Positions 1-10,550 of a stretch of 64,000 nt of DNA are shown here, in pieces. Position numbers and translations under genes: made by a program. Origin of the DNA: Paracamarosporium sp. OC-R06-R3. Lineage: Eukaryota > Ascomycota > Dothideomycetes > Pleosporales > Didymosphaeriaceae. Every line of letters starts with the position of its first letter. Positions within the stretch are counted from its first letter, which is position 1. The stretch lies in contig JACVRA010000179.1 in NCBI GenBank assembly GCA_019828545.1, positions 203,191-267,190 on the forward strand. The letters are read 5' to 3'. The notes under the pieces were generated by a model. It searched no databases. It worked only from the letters and a program-made list of their open reading frames with translations, and was not told the origin of the DNA.

Positions 1-123
1 CGTGCTCCCGGACAAAGGTGCACCCATAGATGCGAAAAGCCGCTATACAAGCCGCACTCGAAACACCTCTCTATATGCCATGCCTATTTCCACCCACGCA
101 CACACCCCCTGACAAGTAACCGT

Positions 124-936
124 CTACTGCTCCCCCTGCTGCGCCTGCAGGTACTTGTAGGCGCCGAAGGCGAGGGCCGCGCCGACGAGCACGACGGCGT
201 AGAGGCCGACGCCCGTGGAGGCGCCGTCGGACCCGGCGACAGAGGCGTTGGCTTGGGCGTATGACTTGGGCTTTGGGTCGCCCTCCTGCATGTACATCAG
301 CGGTGCGTCTTCTCTGCACGGGTGGGATAGAGCAGGGTAGTGCGGTCGGCGACTCGGGTCGGCGTCTGGGTGCTGCGGAATGGTTCCGGGGTGGCCTGGC
401 GCTGCGGAGGTGGGGTGGCTTGATTTTGGGGGCGGCGTGGGGTGCCTCCGGGGGAGTGTGGAAGGAAGGGGATGGTGTTGTGGATAGAGGGAGACGAAGA
501 AGGGAAGGAGATTCGACGTACCTTGCGCTCCAGCTTGCCGACCAGCAGGCCCTCGAGGATCTCGCGCGCCTCGTCGCTGTGTCCCACGTCCTCGAATGCC
601 TCCGTTGAGTCCTGGCCTCCTACATCGAGCAGGACCTCTTCACCACCGCTGTGCACGTGTCAGCTACCCAGCCCTACTCATTGTTTACCACGTTGTTCCA
701 TTGAGACGCGTGCTGAATGCGGGGTTGCGCCTGGAGCGAAACTGGCGGTGTCGATGTCCACGTAGGGGGGTACGCCATGGCGAAGCTGAGGCGTGCCAGG
801 CAGGGAGAAGGCAAACGTACGGGTGCTCGTCGACGAAGCTCGACGCGTTGTAGACCTTGTCATGGACGACAATGTACAGATCCTTCTTGGTGTTGTGCTC
901 CGACACGTCCGAGTAAGTGAAGACCTTGTCAGCCAT
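124..936 (-). CDS. CYB5: Microsomal cytochrome b5 (3 exons, 134 aa)
   Basis: Haem-binding electron carrier that passes electrons from cytochrome b5 reductase (and P450 reductase) to desaturases, sterol enzymes and P450s on the ER face. Exons read on the minus strand: 936-821, 648-522 and 285-124, with GTACG donors and CAG acceptors; the joined frame is continuous. The N-terminal half shows the haem-ligand motif HPGGEE (first axial His about residue 38, split by intron 1) and the second ligand in EDVGHSDEA, both as expected for the family. The last exon encodes an acidic/Pro linker (EGDPKPKS) followed by a hydrophobic segment ([17 protein letters not shown]), which is a C-terminal tail anchor, and ends YLQAQQGEQ. 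The length matches fungal cytochrome b5. The start at 936 is the only ATG that gives the conserved [11 protein letters not shown] beginning. Confidence 0.95.
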
Positions 937-1865
937 GTTGACGTCTCAATGCAGTGGGTCGCGCTGGGGTATCTGGAGTCAAAGGACAGTTCGCCTGCAA
1001 CGCCGTGCCGTGCCGCAAAAAAAGAGGAGGTGAGTTTTGAACAAAGGTCGACGAGTGGTGTCGGTAGCCGAGCAGGATAAGAGAGAGCCGGCGCGAGGTG
1101 AGCCAGCGGGCGCCCGCTTCCAAACGTGACGGCCCCGATTGGCTGGCGAGCCCTGGCCCAAAGGGGAAACGAGACCCTTCACCTTAAACCTCCCCCACCA
1201 GTCGCGGGGCTGCGGCGTCTGCTGCGCTGCGCTGCGCTGAGCAATGTATTCCGCTGCCCTGCTGCTTATCTGCCGTCTTCGCAATACGGACCACAATCAC
1301 CATCACATGTGCAGAGCTGCGTACGCTACAGTACCTATCCCAAAAGCCGTCGTGTTGAGCCGACGGGCCATCCAACGCTGCCCGCAGACGTCGGCAACCT
1401 CGGTCCCGGTGAGACGAACCTCAGTCCACCTCTCCATTGGCATTTCCGCGTCATCGTAGCGGTCAAGCCTGCTCGAGCAGTCAAATCAGAGTCTGGACGT
1501 CAAAACGCTTACAATACAGTCGGCAGCTGCCCCTCAATGGGTAGCATTGGCGGCAATTGTGTCTCCGAAACATGTCCGATCGGAACGACAGACCATCGAC
1601 GGGCCGCTTAGGAGACATGCAGGGACGATTTAGACTGCTCTTGCATCACAGTGTTGATAAACATGGCATCCAGAGCTTTGTTCCATCAAGTCCTCGGCAT
1701 CGTAACAACTTTCAATTTCGTACATACGCGGAAATCCAGCAACTGTCCATGCCGTGGTATCTTGCTAACACCCTATGCCTCAACTAGCCCAAGGGCTATG
1801 CGAATATGCCAATCTTACTCATACACTAAACACATATCCCTCCCTTCCTCATACCATCTGCCCAT
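937..1865. other. Intergenic: CYB5 promoter and HSE1 3' region
   Basis: This 929-nt spacer lies between two minus-strand genes. The part near 937-1130 is the likely CYB5 5' region. I see no conserved ORF, RNA gene or repeat; the open frames on both strands have no recognisable composition or domain. Confidence 0.6.
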
Positions 1866-3936
1866 CTACCTGTAAAACCCCTCGTCGCCACCCGGGGGTG
1901 CACTTGGCGCCTGCCCGCCAGGTCTATACGGTAGGTACCCCTGCGGCGGCGGCGGACTACCTGTTGCTGTCGGCGGGGCAGGAGGTGCATGGTTCGGTTG
2001 CTGTGGCGGATATCCATAGCCCTGCTGTTGTTGTGGCGGTTGCGAGTATGGGTCCGAGGGCGACTGTGTCTGCGGAGGAGGTGCCTGGCCAGATGGATAC
2101 GGCGATGAGACCTGATCATAAGGGTTCTGCGGAGCTGAAGGTGCGTTCGTATTTGGTGGGTATCCAGGCGGTGCTTGAGGTGGCTGTGATTGTGAAGGAG
2201 GATACGCATAGTCTTGAGGTGCAGAGGGAGCGCCTTGAGGTGCGGCAAACGACTGGCGTTTATCCACAGGAGAGTCGTAGTGCCCGGTAGATAGCTCTTG
2301 CGGGGCATAACTTTGTGGACGACCTCCAGATGGGATTCTTCCCTGCTGTTGCGCGTACGGGTCTGCCGATGGCTCAGGCTTTGGAGTTTGCTGCTGGGGG
2401 CGCTGTTGCCCGGGTGGCACCATGAAGAATGCAGGGTTTGAAGCCGCAGGAGGATACTGAGAGGAAGGACCTTGTGGACCTGATGGAGGAGCGCCATAGT
2501 GCTGTGGTGGAGGTGATGTGGGTGGGTAGCCACCATAAGCACCTGCAGGAGGAGCATTGTACGCGCCGTACGGGCGGGCACCATAGGGTTGTTGGGGCTG
2601 TGACATCGAAGCTTCAAGCAATGATTCGTAGTCTCGCCGAGCCTTGATAAACTTCTCGTTAAGTTGTGTGAAGTCGTCTAAATCATGTTAGCATTGTACG
2701 TACGGAGCTTTTATCCATGACCTACCCTTCTTTTGTGAATATTTCTGGATAAGTTCAATCAACTTGGGTCGAATAGACAATGTCGAATGATATAGCTCCG
2801 TGACTTCCTCGTTCTCCCTCGCGTCACCTCCACTCTGCGACGTAGTACTTAGCAGTGCCAGGAGTTTCTCCACGTTCCTAATTTGGGCAAAAACTTCCGC
2901 TTCCATCTGCGCTTCTCGTTCCAACTCCTGCGGCGTAGGGTCCTGTAGCTTCTCCACATAGTTGAGCGGAAAGATACCGGTCTGGCCGCGCAACGAGCCC
3001 TTCCACCAATCCTTATAGACAGACTCAAGCACTGCGATGACATCACCTTTCCTGAACTGCAATTCTCCAGGCTCTGAGGGCTGGAAGTCGTAGAGCGCTC
3101 GTACTCGTGAGACGGTTGCTGCGGTCGTACCTGCGGGAACTGGTTGGGCTGGAGTAGCACTCTGGGAGCTTGAGGCATCTGCGGAATCTTGCGGGGTGTT
3201 CGACTTGGCTGCGGAAGGCGCCGCGCCTTTGGACTCTCGTATCGACATGGCAAGTGCCATCTGAAGTTCCTCCTCTTCCTTCTGGCGGTCTAAGTCGGTA
3301 ATCTGCGTCTTCTGGGGTTTCGAAGGAGGGCGAAGATTCGGGTCTGCTTTCGTCAGTCTATGCCTACGTTTTCAGCGCAGGTGTTTACATACTCTGTGAC
3401 TTCAACTTTTCGTAGGCCCCCTGCATGATGCCTAGACCTGGGTCCTTTGCGAACATCTCCGACCACTCTGCCATACGCTCTAGAATCTTGGCTTTCACTT
3501 GCTGGTGCGTGTTCCGGTCTGCCGCAAGTCTGAGTAACGCCTCGGTGAAGCTCCGCGAAGAAAGCTCTGTATGCATTTGTATCCCGCAGTTCTGGCTAAG
3601 CGCGTTCGCGAGCTCGAGCGTGTAGAGCTGGACGTTGGCATTGCGGTGGGCAAGCCTCTTGATCATGGCAGCAACGGCATCTTTGGCGCCCGTGTCGGAA
3701 GCGCCCACTTTGTCGCATACATCCTGCAACAGTGGGTTAGCCTAGGTCGAACATGACTTCCAAACCTCTGGGTAGCTTTGTATATATAGCATATCGGTTG
3801 TAGAGTACGGCTAGCTCCCGAGGCATAGAGAAGTAGTGCAACGTACGAGGATATATTCCCAGTTCTCGCTCGTCAGGTTCTCGTCGGTTGCCTTGAGCAC
3901 GGCATCATCGAAGGCGTTCGTCTGCGCGCGAAACAT
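1866..3936 (-). CDS. HSE1: ESCRT-0 subunit HSE1 (STAM homologue; VHS-UIM-SH3; 616 aa)
   Basis: Partner of Vps27 in ESCRT-0, which binds ubiquitinated cargo on endosomes and starts sorting into multivesicular bodies. Exons on the minus strand: 3936-3847, 3723-3393, 3343-2726, 2677-1866; all junctions are GT...AG and in frame. The VHS domain covers about residues 1-140 (start MFRAQTNAFDDAV; NWEYIL; MIKRLAHRNANVQLYTL). A ubiquitin-interacting motif is at about 162-178 (EEEELQMALAMSI). The SH3 domain is at about 219-274 (ALYDFQPSEPGEL, DWWKGS, GIFPLNYVEKL). A GAT-like helical region follows, then a long Pro/Gln/Tyr-rich low-complexity tail (about residues 365-616), as in other filamentous-fungal Hse1 proteins. 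The architecture is complete and nothing looks broken. Confidence 0.95.
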
Positions 3937-5392
3937 GTCGAATGTGCGACCGCTATATTATTGAGAGTTGCGGTCTATATGATCACGGAAGGATGTCAAA
4001 GGAAGGTGGCGGGAGGAAGTCAAAGAGCGCAACTGCCTGAAGCGAGTGGAGGTTGACGCAACTGCCCGGTGCCCAGTGCCCAGCACCCAGTGGGGTGGTG
4101 ATCGCTGACGAAGCTCCTGTGGCGCAGGCTCGCGCCACACGTGGATTCGCAAGATCTGTTACAAGCTACCTTCAATACTAAGTAGCCTGGTTCGAGTCGA
4201 AAATTGAATTTTGAACATTATACGAACCAGGCACATTGCGCCGTGACCGAATTCTTTCGTCCCAAGTAAAATCGGTGTACTACTCTCTTAGTTGCGATTT
4301 CATCTCGAGCATTGCTTTGGGCGAACAATGAATCAAACATACACTACGCACTCGCTTCCATGGCGTTTCTGTACCATGATCGTATATAACATGACTCAAA
4401 GGGCTTAGACGCAAGTCTTGGGCGTAAACATGCACCGAATTCTCCTGTCTCGTATGTCGTACAATCTGAGTAGTACAGTGTACATGTCTTCGCCACGGCA
4501 CTCCGATCCCTATCTTAGCCTGTGTGCACGCAAACGAATGGTTCAGACAGTGCTCTGAGATTGGCATTGGTGTATATGTGCGAAGAAGGCGTCCGCATGA
4601 GGGCCTCCTCGACAGCTTATATTCGCGGGCCGACTTTTCTATATCCCAACGATGCCACCTGTTTCTCCCAATTCATGTAGAGGTCCCTCTCCCAAAAGCT
4701 GCCACCGAATATAGACACTAAAGTGAAAAGGCTAGTGTAGAAAGCACCGACATGTCGTCTTCGTCCCCTCTTTGAGATGTGCCAGGTCAGAGGGAAATCT
4801 CCGCTTCAAAACAAAACCTGGCCAATAAGAACAAAACGCTCCATATTGAATGCTTGCGCCTGGAAGAAAACGCCCCTAAACAACCAATAACCATACCATC
4901 GGAGAGAATTCAAGGGTACAGTTATCCTCTATGCGTGATTCGCTGGATATTCGGGCCCGATGACCCAGTGCGTGGAAGATACACCTTTTGCCGAAGAGGA
5001 AATACACTCAACCAGGTAGTTCTCGAAATGCGACGCTCAAGTCGCACCAAAGGACGACCGCTAGAATGCGGACAATCCAAAAAAGGAAAAATCGCCGTTA
5101 ATTGCACATGGTGGAAATCCTCAGCGGGCGTAGGCGGCTTTGTCGCTCCGTTGGACAATGTCGGTTGCGCAGCCGCTCATGCGACAAGCGAGATTGCAAT
5201 GGTATACAAGCAGTAGGACCGCGTGGTCGCGAAAATCCATCTCGGCTACAGGTCTTGGACTCGGCAATACCATTCGGCGTACGAGCATGTCGAGAGGACT
5301 GCGTCCATGCTCGAATCGTGGCCACTGGTTCGCGTTGCCTCTGGACCTGCGCCTCTCCTAGTGAGATGCATTCTGAAATCAATCAGACGCAA
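3937..5392. other. Intergenic: HSE1 promoter, kinase 3' region
   Basis: This 1456-nt spacer contains a short run of imperfect GTGCCCA repeats near 4068-4092 close to the HSE1 start. I see no gene, RNA or mobile element. Open frames across 4780-5820 on the plus strand overlap the antisense of the neighbouring kinase and carry no domain. Confidence 0.6.
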
Positions 5393-8231
5393 TCACATAC
5401 CACCTTTTTTCCGTCGCTCTTCGGCCCGGGCTTTCCTCGCAGCAAGTACCAATGGTGCCAGCGTGTTAAGGGGCTCTGCCGTGGCGATGAACGGATGCTA
5501 CGGCAAGGTCAGCTTGGATCCTTTGGTAGCCGTGTAAAAGGAGGCAAACTCACAGTGAGAAGATCATGTGCACTAGCCCGCTTGTCCGGATCGACCTTCA
5601 GGGAGAAGTGCAGGAAATCCTTGAATACAGGGGAAAGAGCTTGCTCATCCTTGATAGTAGGTGTACCGTTTGTTGCAATGAGCCACAATGCTCGCAGAGG
5701 GCTTTCGTTGAGGTACGGCGGTTCGCCTTCAATCATCTCGATGGCCATGATACCGAGAGACCAGATGTCGACCTTTCTGCCATACTCTTTCCGTGTGACT
5801 ACTTCTGGGGCCATCCAGTAGGGCGTACCGACCATGGTAGTCCGCTTGTTCTGAGTCTCGCTGATCTGGGCGCAAAAGCCAAAATCGGCTGTACACATGT
5901 TAGCTCCAGCGTGATAACTGACACACAACGCCAGACTTACTCAGCTTGATGTTGCCCTCCAATGAGAGTAGGATGTTGTCGGATTTGATGTCGCGGTGAA
6001 TAACGCCCTTTGAATGCAAATGTTGGAGGCCGTTCAAGGTCTGGGAAAGTTAGCCAATGTGGATCCAAGAGGAAGATGATCGTTTGTTCGTACTTCGCGG
6101 CAGACTGCTGCAATCTGTCCTTCCGACATGATGTTGAAGGTCACAACATCCGTCAGGCTGCCTCCCTCCATGTACTCCATGACTACCCACAAATCTCCAC
6201 GAACCAGAAAGCTATCCATAAAGTTCACAATATTTCTGTGCTTGCTGTTCTGCATGACCAAGATCTCGTTGATGATTAGATCCTTCTTGGGCTGCTGTTC
6301 CAGGTTCATCTGTTTGATGGCCACACACTTGTTGCTCCCGACTTCATACGCAGAGAAGACGCCGCCCGATGCACCTTGGCCGATTTTGTTCAGATTTCGG
6401 TACCTCAGCGTGGGGTCTGCATTCGTGCAGATGGCATTCAGCTTGGCTACAATATCCGGCCCCTGGCTTTGTCTTGGTCTCTGTCGAGGGCGAGGCGCTG
6501 GGCCAACGCGTGCTTGCTGGGACGGGAGAGGAATGTTTTGTGGATCAGATTGCTGGGCGAACTGTTGCTGGGGCGAAGGCTGCGAAGGCGCAGGGGCTGC
6601 CGGAGCGAGGTGCGGGGGCTGCGGTTGCGGTTGCGGCTGCTTTTGGCTCAAGGCCCGTGCTAGCTGGGGCTGCTTGACGGACATGGACTGCTGTGCAGCA
6701 GCCATGGCCTGGGCCTGCTGCTGCTGGTACTGCTGGGCAGGGGACATGGTGGTCGCGCTCGATGGCGAATCAAAGCGAGGCGGCGTGCCGCCCGTTGTAT
6801 TAGCCCGACTTCGCGGCGCCGAAGAGGTTCCATGCGGGCTATCTGATACGGTAGGAGGTGCAAATGCGACCTGCGGGTATTCGTTCTCTTGCCGGGGGGT
6901 CTGGACGGTCTGCTGCTGCGCCCCTGGACTGGGTGCCGACGGAGCAGGGCGACTGGGGATGAGGTTTGCAGTGGCAGCACCTGGGGGCTTTGGAGCTGGC
7001 CGGTTCGGAATGAGGGAGCCATTTATCTGTGGGGAGAGGGGTGCGGCAACGCCAGGAGACGTGTGGCTGCGGGGGATTGGGGGAGGGGCACGTGGGTTCT
7101 CGAAGCTGTCCAGCTCATTGCGTGGGAAGCGCGGGCTCTGGGGCGGGCTGAGCAAGGGCTGGATGGTGCTGTAGCCCGAGCCTGGCGTCAAGTTCGCTTG
7201 GTAGGCATAGGCCTGGGCGGGGCCCATCTTGTCCCATATGGCGTCCTCCTCGTTCTTCTCGGCGTTGTCCTTGTAGAAGGTGACGACGTCCATGACGGCC
7301 TGGGGGTGCTGCTTCTGCTCCTGCTCGGTGATGCCATTCTGCTGCAGCATGCGTTGCCATTCCTTGGGCAGGCCCTAGAGGCGGTCAGCGAGGGCAGGGC
7401 AGGGCAGGGAGGGATCAGGATGCAGAGGAGGGGGAGGAGGAGGAGGAGAAGGAGCGGGCGGGCGGGGGGCCTCGGGGTGACACGTACCGTGAACTCGCCC
7501 GTCTCGTTGTCGATGCTGACGTGGGTGACGTGCATTGGGTTCGTGGGCGTGGAGATGGTCGGGCGGCGGGGCGAGCCGAGCATGCTGTTCATGAAGCTGG
7601 AGAAGGCGCCCTTCTTCTTGCCGCCGTCCGACTTGCGGTTCTTTGCGGCAGCGGGCTCGGCCTCGTCCGAGTAGCGCTGGCGGGGCGACTTTGTGCCGGC
7701 GTCGGAGCGCGGCGGGGTGATTGTGTCGTTCATCTTGCGGGCGAGGATGAAGCTGGCGCTCTGGCGCAGCTTGGGCGGCTTGCCCTGCTTCTTGGGGTGC
7801 TGGGGGTGCTGGGGGTGCTGGGGGTGCTGTTGCGGGGCGCTGTCGTGGGCGGCGCTGGCGGCGGGTGCGGGAGCGGGCGGGGCGCGGTGCGAGGCGATGG
7901 AGGCCGTGATGCTCTTGTTGATGGCGGCGGCGTCGAAGGGGGCGCCGACGAGCTCGGGGGTGGTGCGCAGCGAGTGCTGGGAGCTGGCGGCCGAGTCGAG
8001 CGAGAAGGCTGGGTTGGACGTCTGGCGGCGCAGCAGCGAGGGCGGCTCTGGCTCTTTGGCGGCCAGCTGCTCGGCGCTGCGCTGCGGGTGGAAGGACGGG
8101 TACGTGGGCGCCGAGGGCGCGCGCTGGAGGGCGTGGTTGCGGGGGTTGTTGTGGTAGGAGATGGGCGGGCCCTTTGTTTTCTTCAGCAGCTTGCGCGGAG
8201 CTGAGGCCGGCGCGGGCGGTGCTGCGTCCAT
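5393..8231 (-). CDS. STE20: p21-activated Ser/Thr kinase, Ste20 type (CRIB + kinase; 854 aa)
   Basis: PAK-family kinase acting downstream of Cdc42/Rac in polarity, hyphal growth and MAPK activation. Exons on the minus strand: 8231-7488, 7374-6094, 6040-5941, 5888-5554, 5497-5393. The CRIB domain starts at about residue 228 ([13 protein letters not shown]...[14 protein letters not shown]) and is split by intron 1. Long Pro/Gln/Ser-rich linkers flank it. Kinase motifs are all present: GQGASGGV glycine loop, VAIKQM lysine, [11 protein letters not shown] catalytic loop, [19 protein letters not shown], and a basic tail ending RRKKGGM. I see no PH domain before the CRIB, which argues for Ste20 rather than Cla4 type. 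The ATG at 8231 is preferred; an in-frame upstream ATG at 8453 exists but the extra 74 codons run through a 10-nt tandem repeat and look like 5' UTR. Confidence 0.9.
7375..7487 (-). other. Intron 1 of the PAK kinase, with a pyrimidine-rich tract
   Basis: The 113-nt intron interrupts the CRIB domain. On the coding strand it carries a strongly C/T-biased run (visible as GGAGG/AGGAGG on the plus strand around 7425-7455). This makes open frames run through it and could mislead gene finders into retaining the intron, but the conserved CRIB sequence GEFT-GLPKEW is only restored by splicing. Confidence 0.7.
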
Positions 8232-10550
8232 GAGGGACGGCGGGCTCGATCCTGCTGCGGCTGGGGCGACACAGGCAGAGCAGCGGTTGCAGATGCAAAG
8301 GAGACGCTCTGCGAATGATGCACGGACAGCACATTTACCCACGGCGAGTCCTGGCGAGTCCTGGCGAGTCCTGGCACGTCTGCTGCTGTTCCCTGCACCG
8401 CCCACAGCACCCCCAGCACCATGCTCCACCATCGTCATCCGCCTGCCGGCCACCCTACGCCCTCGGCTCCCTCCTCTGCCACCGAGCCTTGCGTCTGCGT
8501 CTGCGTTTCAACGCCCGACCGCCGAGTCAGCCGCCCGCCAACAGGCCGTTGCGCCGCCCGCCACAGCGCGACACTGGCGCCAGCCTGCGACTCGTTTGAC
8601 AGACAAGCTCCTCCAACGCTGCGTTTCCTTTTGCTGCACCCCTCACGTGTTCGCTCTATGCGCCGTACCACCGTGCCAGGCGAGATTGCGGCCCGCCTTG
8701 TCTCTCCGCCATGCTCAACACCGTCGCCTGCCCACGACAGCTCCAATTTCGGGCCAACGCTCTTTTGGCGCTGCTTGGCTCTCCGACAGGCACCGTGTCA
8801 CCTCACCGGAGTGAAGCTGCCTGCCAGCCATTCATAAACCCTCCTGTGCAACCGCCCGACACACCACAAAAGCAACCACCGCCTCTGACGTGAAACGCGC
8901 TATACAGACGCCACCGCGACCGTCGGGCTCCCAGTTGCACAGGAACCACATGAGCGTACAGTCAGACAATCTCTCGTACCAAACAAGCAAAACATCGAGT
9001 TACAGACGCTCCCCTCGCATCGTAGAAACTTAAGCGAGATTCGAGACGCATCGCACAGGACTGCCCGCTCCTCGCTCTGCGCAACCAACACGAGAACAAC
9101 GTGGCCTGCCGGGAACGTCAGCCACATCCATCCAGTTGGATGTCTCTTGTCTGGAAGAGTCGACAGAAATTTCTGCGCCCGGGGTAGCGTCCCACGGTTG
9201 CTGGGAAGGATCGCAACAAGCATCATCCCTCCCTCGGCGGCTGCGGCTCCCTTACCGTGGGCGACTGCCCGTCACCACGCTGCACCGCACCACGGACAAA
9301 ATTAGGTGGGGTGCTGATCGATCGTTGCGCCGGATTGCGACCATGGTGAATAAAGTTCGTCTAGCTTACCTGTTTGCAGCTTCCGAGCCCTACGTCCAAC
9401 GCTAGCATGCGGTTATATCCGCAAATAATCAGCGAACACCCTCCGAACCAGCACGTGTTTCTCCTGAAAATTCACTCTGCGTTTCTATTAGAAATCCTGG
9501 CGTAACCCGAACCACACCATTTCGCCATGGAATGTCTCGTGCTGGGCTATTGTTCAGAAAAGTCCCACCGGACTAAGTTAGAGTCGTGCGCCGTACAGTA
9601 CGTTTCACCACTTCGCACGATCTCCGCGTGGCTGCGAGCCTTTCCACAATTGGCCTTCGTTGTCGTCTACGTCACAACAAACTACCAATTTGTGCAATTG
9701 TGTAAACTTCCAGCGCGCCTTCCCCAAAGGAGGCATCCTTTTATAGTCGCCACCTCCAATGTCCGCTTCATTATTGACATATCCGTCCGAAAGGTCCGGC
9801 CCTCCTCTCGCATAGAAGTATATTTTCTTGGTTTGCACCTACTATCATCGAAAAGCGTATCAACGAAACTGTGACACCGCACACATCTTCGAACCGTGGC
9901 AACAAGCAACGCGTAGTCTCGCCCCTTGTATCACTTCCATACCATCGTGGCACAAGCAAACTCATCATCGAAACCTAACTTGCCTCATTCTGATTATTCG
10001 ATAAAACCCCATTTTCCTCATGCCCGCCACTTCGCTCTAGTTGCTATTGCAAATTGTTCGATAATATGGCGTTTTTTTTTAGGGTATTATACGCGATATG
10101 TATAGACGGTACACTACGCTCGACGACCCCGGAGTCCAGCTGCTTTAACGCGGTATTTCCTCCAATGGAAGTAGGACCTAGATCTTCATGCAGGGCCTCC
10201 GCGGGAGCATACTCGCACCCCACTTTGCTATGTCAACGCGGTACGCCGTTGACTACAAGCGGTCCAAGGACTCTGGGTACAAGAGTTCGCGCATAGATTC
10301 CGTCCTGTGTTTCTTAGGGAACTCTAAAAGCTGATTCACTCATAGTTGATGTCCACGTTTGTAACGTTCGAACACCACAGCTAATTGACTCGTAGTCGAT
10401 GTCTGCAACGTTTCGACTATCACATCCACGAGCCCAGACAATTCACCCACTTTATCTTCCACCATGCACACTCCTACAGAATCTTATCAACGGAACCAGA
10501 ATAATTCATGATCCTACACCACCTTTCCAATCCCCCTCCCCCACCTACAC
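8232..10550. other. Long intergenic region upstream of the PAK kinase
   Basis: This 2.3 kb spacer probably holds the kinase promoter and a long leader. A 10-nt unit (CGAGTCCTGG) is tandemly repeated three times at about 8344-8374. The remainder to about 10500 is of mixed composition with no recognisable gene on either strand. The stretch 10540-10560 is C/A-rich, at the 3' end of the next gene. Confidence 0.6.
8344..8374. repeat. Three tandem copies of a 10-nt unit
   Basis: The unit CGAGTCCTGG occurs three times head to tail within the putative 5' leader of the PAK kinase. It is seen directly in the sequence; no function is evident. Confidence 0.85.

Noticed and set aside
1826..2617. 263-codon minus-strand frame overlapping HSE1
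   Set aside because: An out-of-frame reading of the Pro/Gln-rich tail of HSE1; the HSE1 frame joins correctly to the upstream exons.
4189..4202. GGTTCGAGTC, resembling a tRNA T-arm
   Set aside because: No matching acceptor stem, D-arm or anticodon arm can be folded around it.
5102..5821. 239-codon plus-strand open frame
   Set aside because: Largely antisense to the 3' exons of the PAK kinase and without any domain.
6128..7174. 348-codon open frame on the plus strand
   Set aside because: It is antisense to the CRIB-linker and kinase exons of the PAK gene; the Cys/Gly/Trp-rich translation is the mirror of Gln/Pro/Ala-rich coding sequence.
7521..8204. 227-codon plus-strand and overlapping minus-strand alternative frames
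   Set aside because: Both are shadows of the GC-rich first exon of the PAK kinase; the kinase frame continues into the conserved CRIB.
8232..8453. Upstream in-frame extension of the PAK kinase
   Set aside because: The extension translates a short tandem repeat and low-complexity sequence; the ATG at 8231 gives a more natural start, though the longer form is not excluded.
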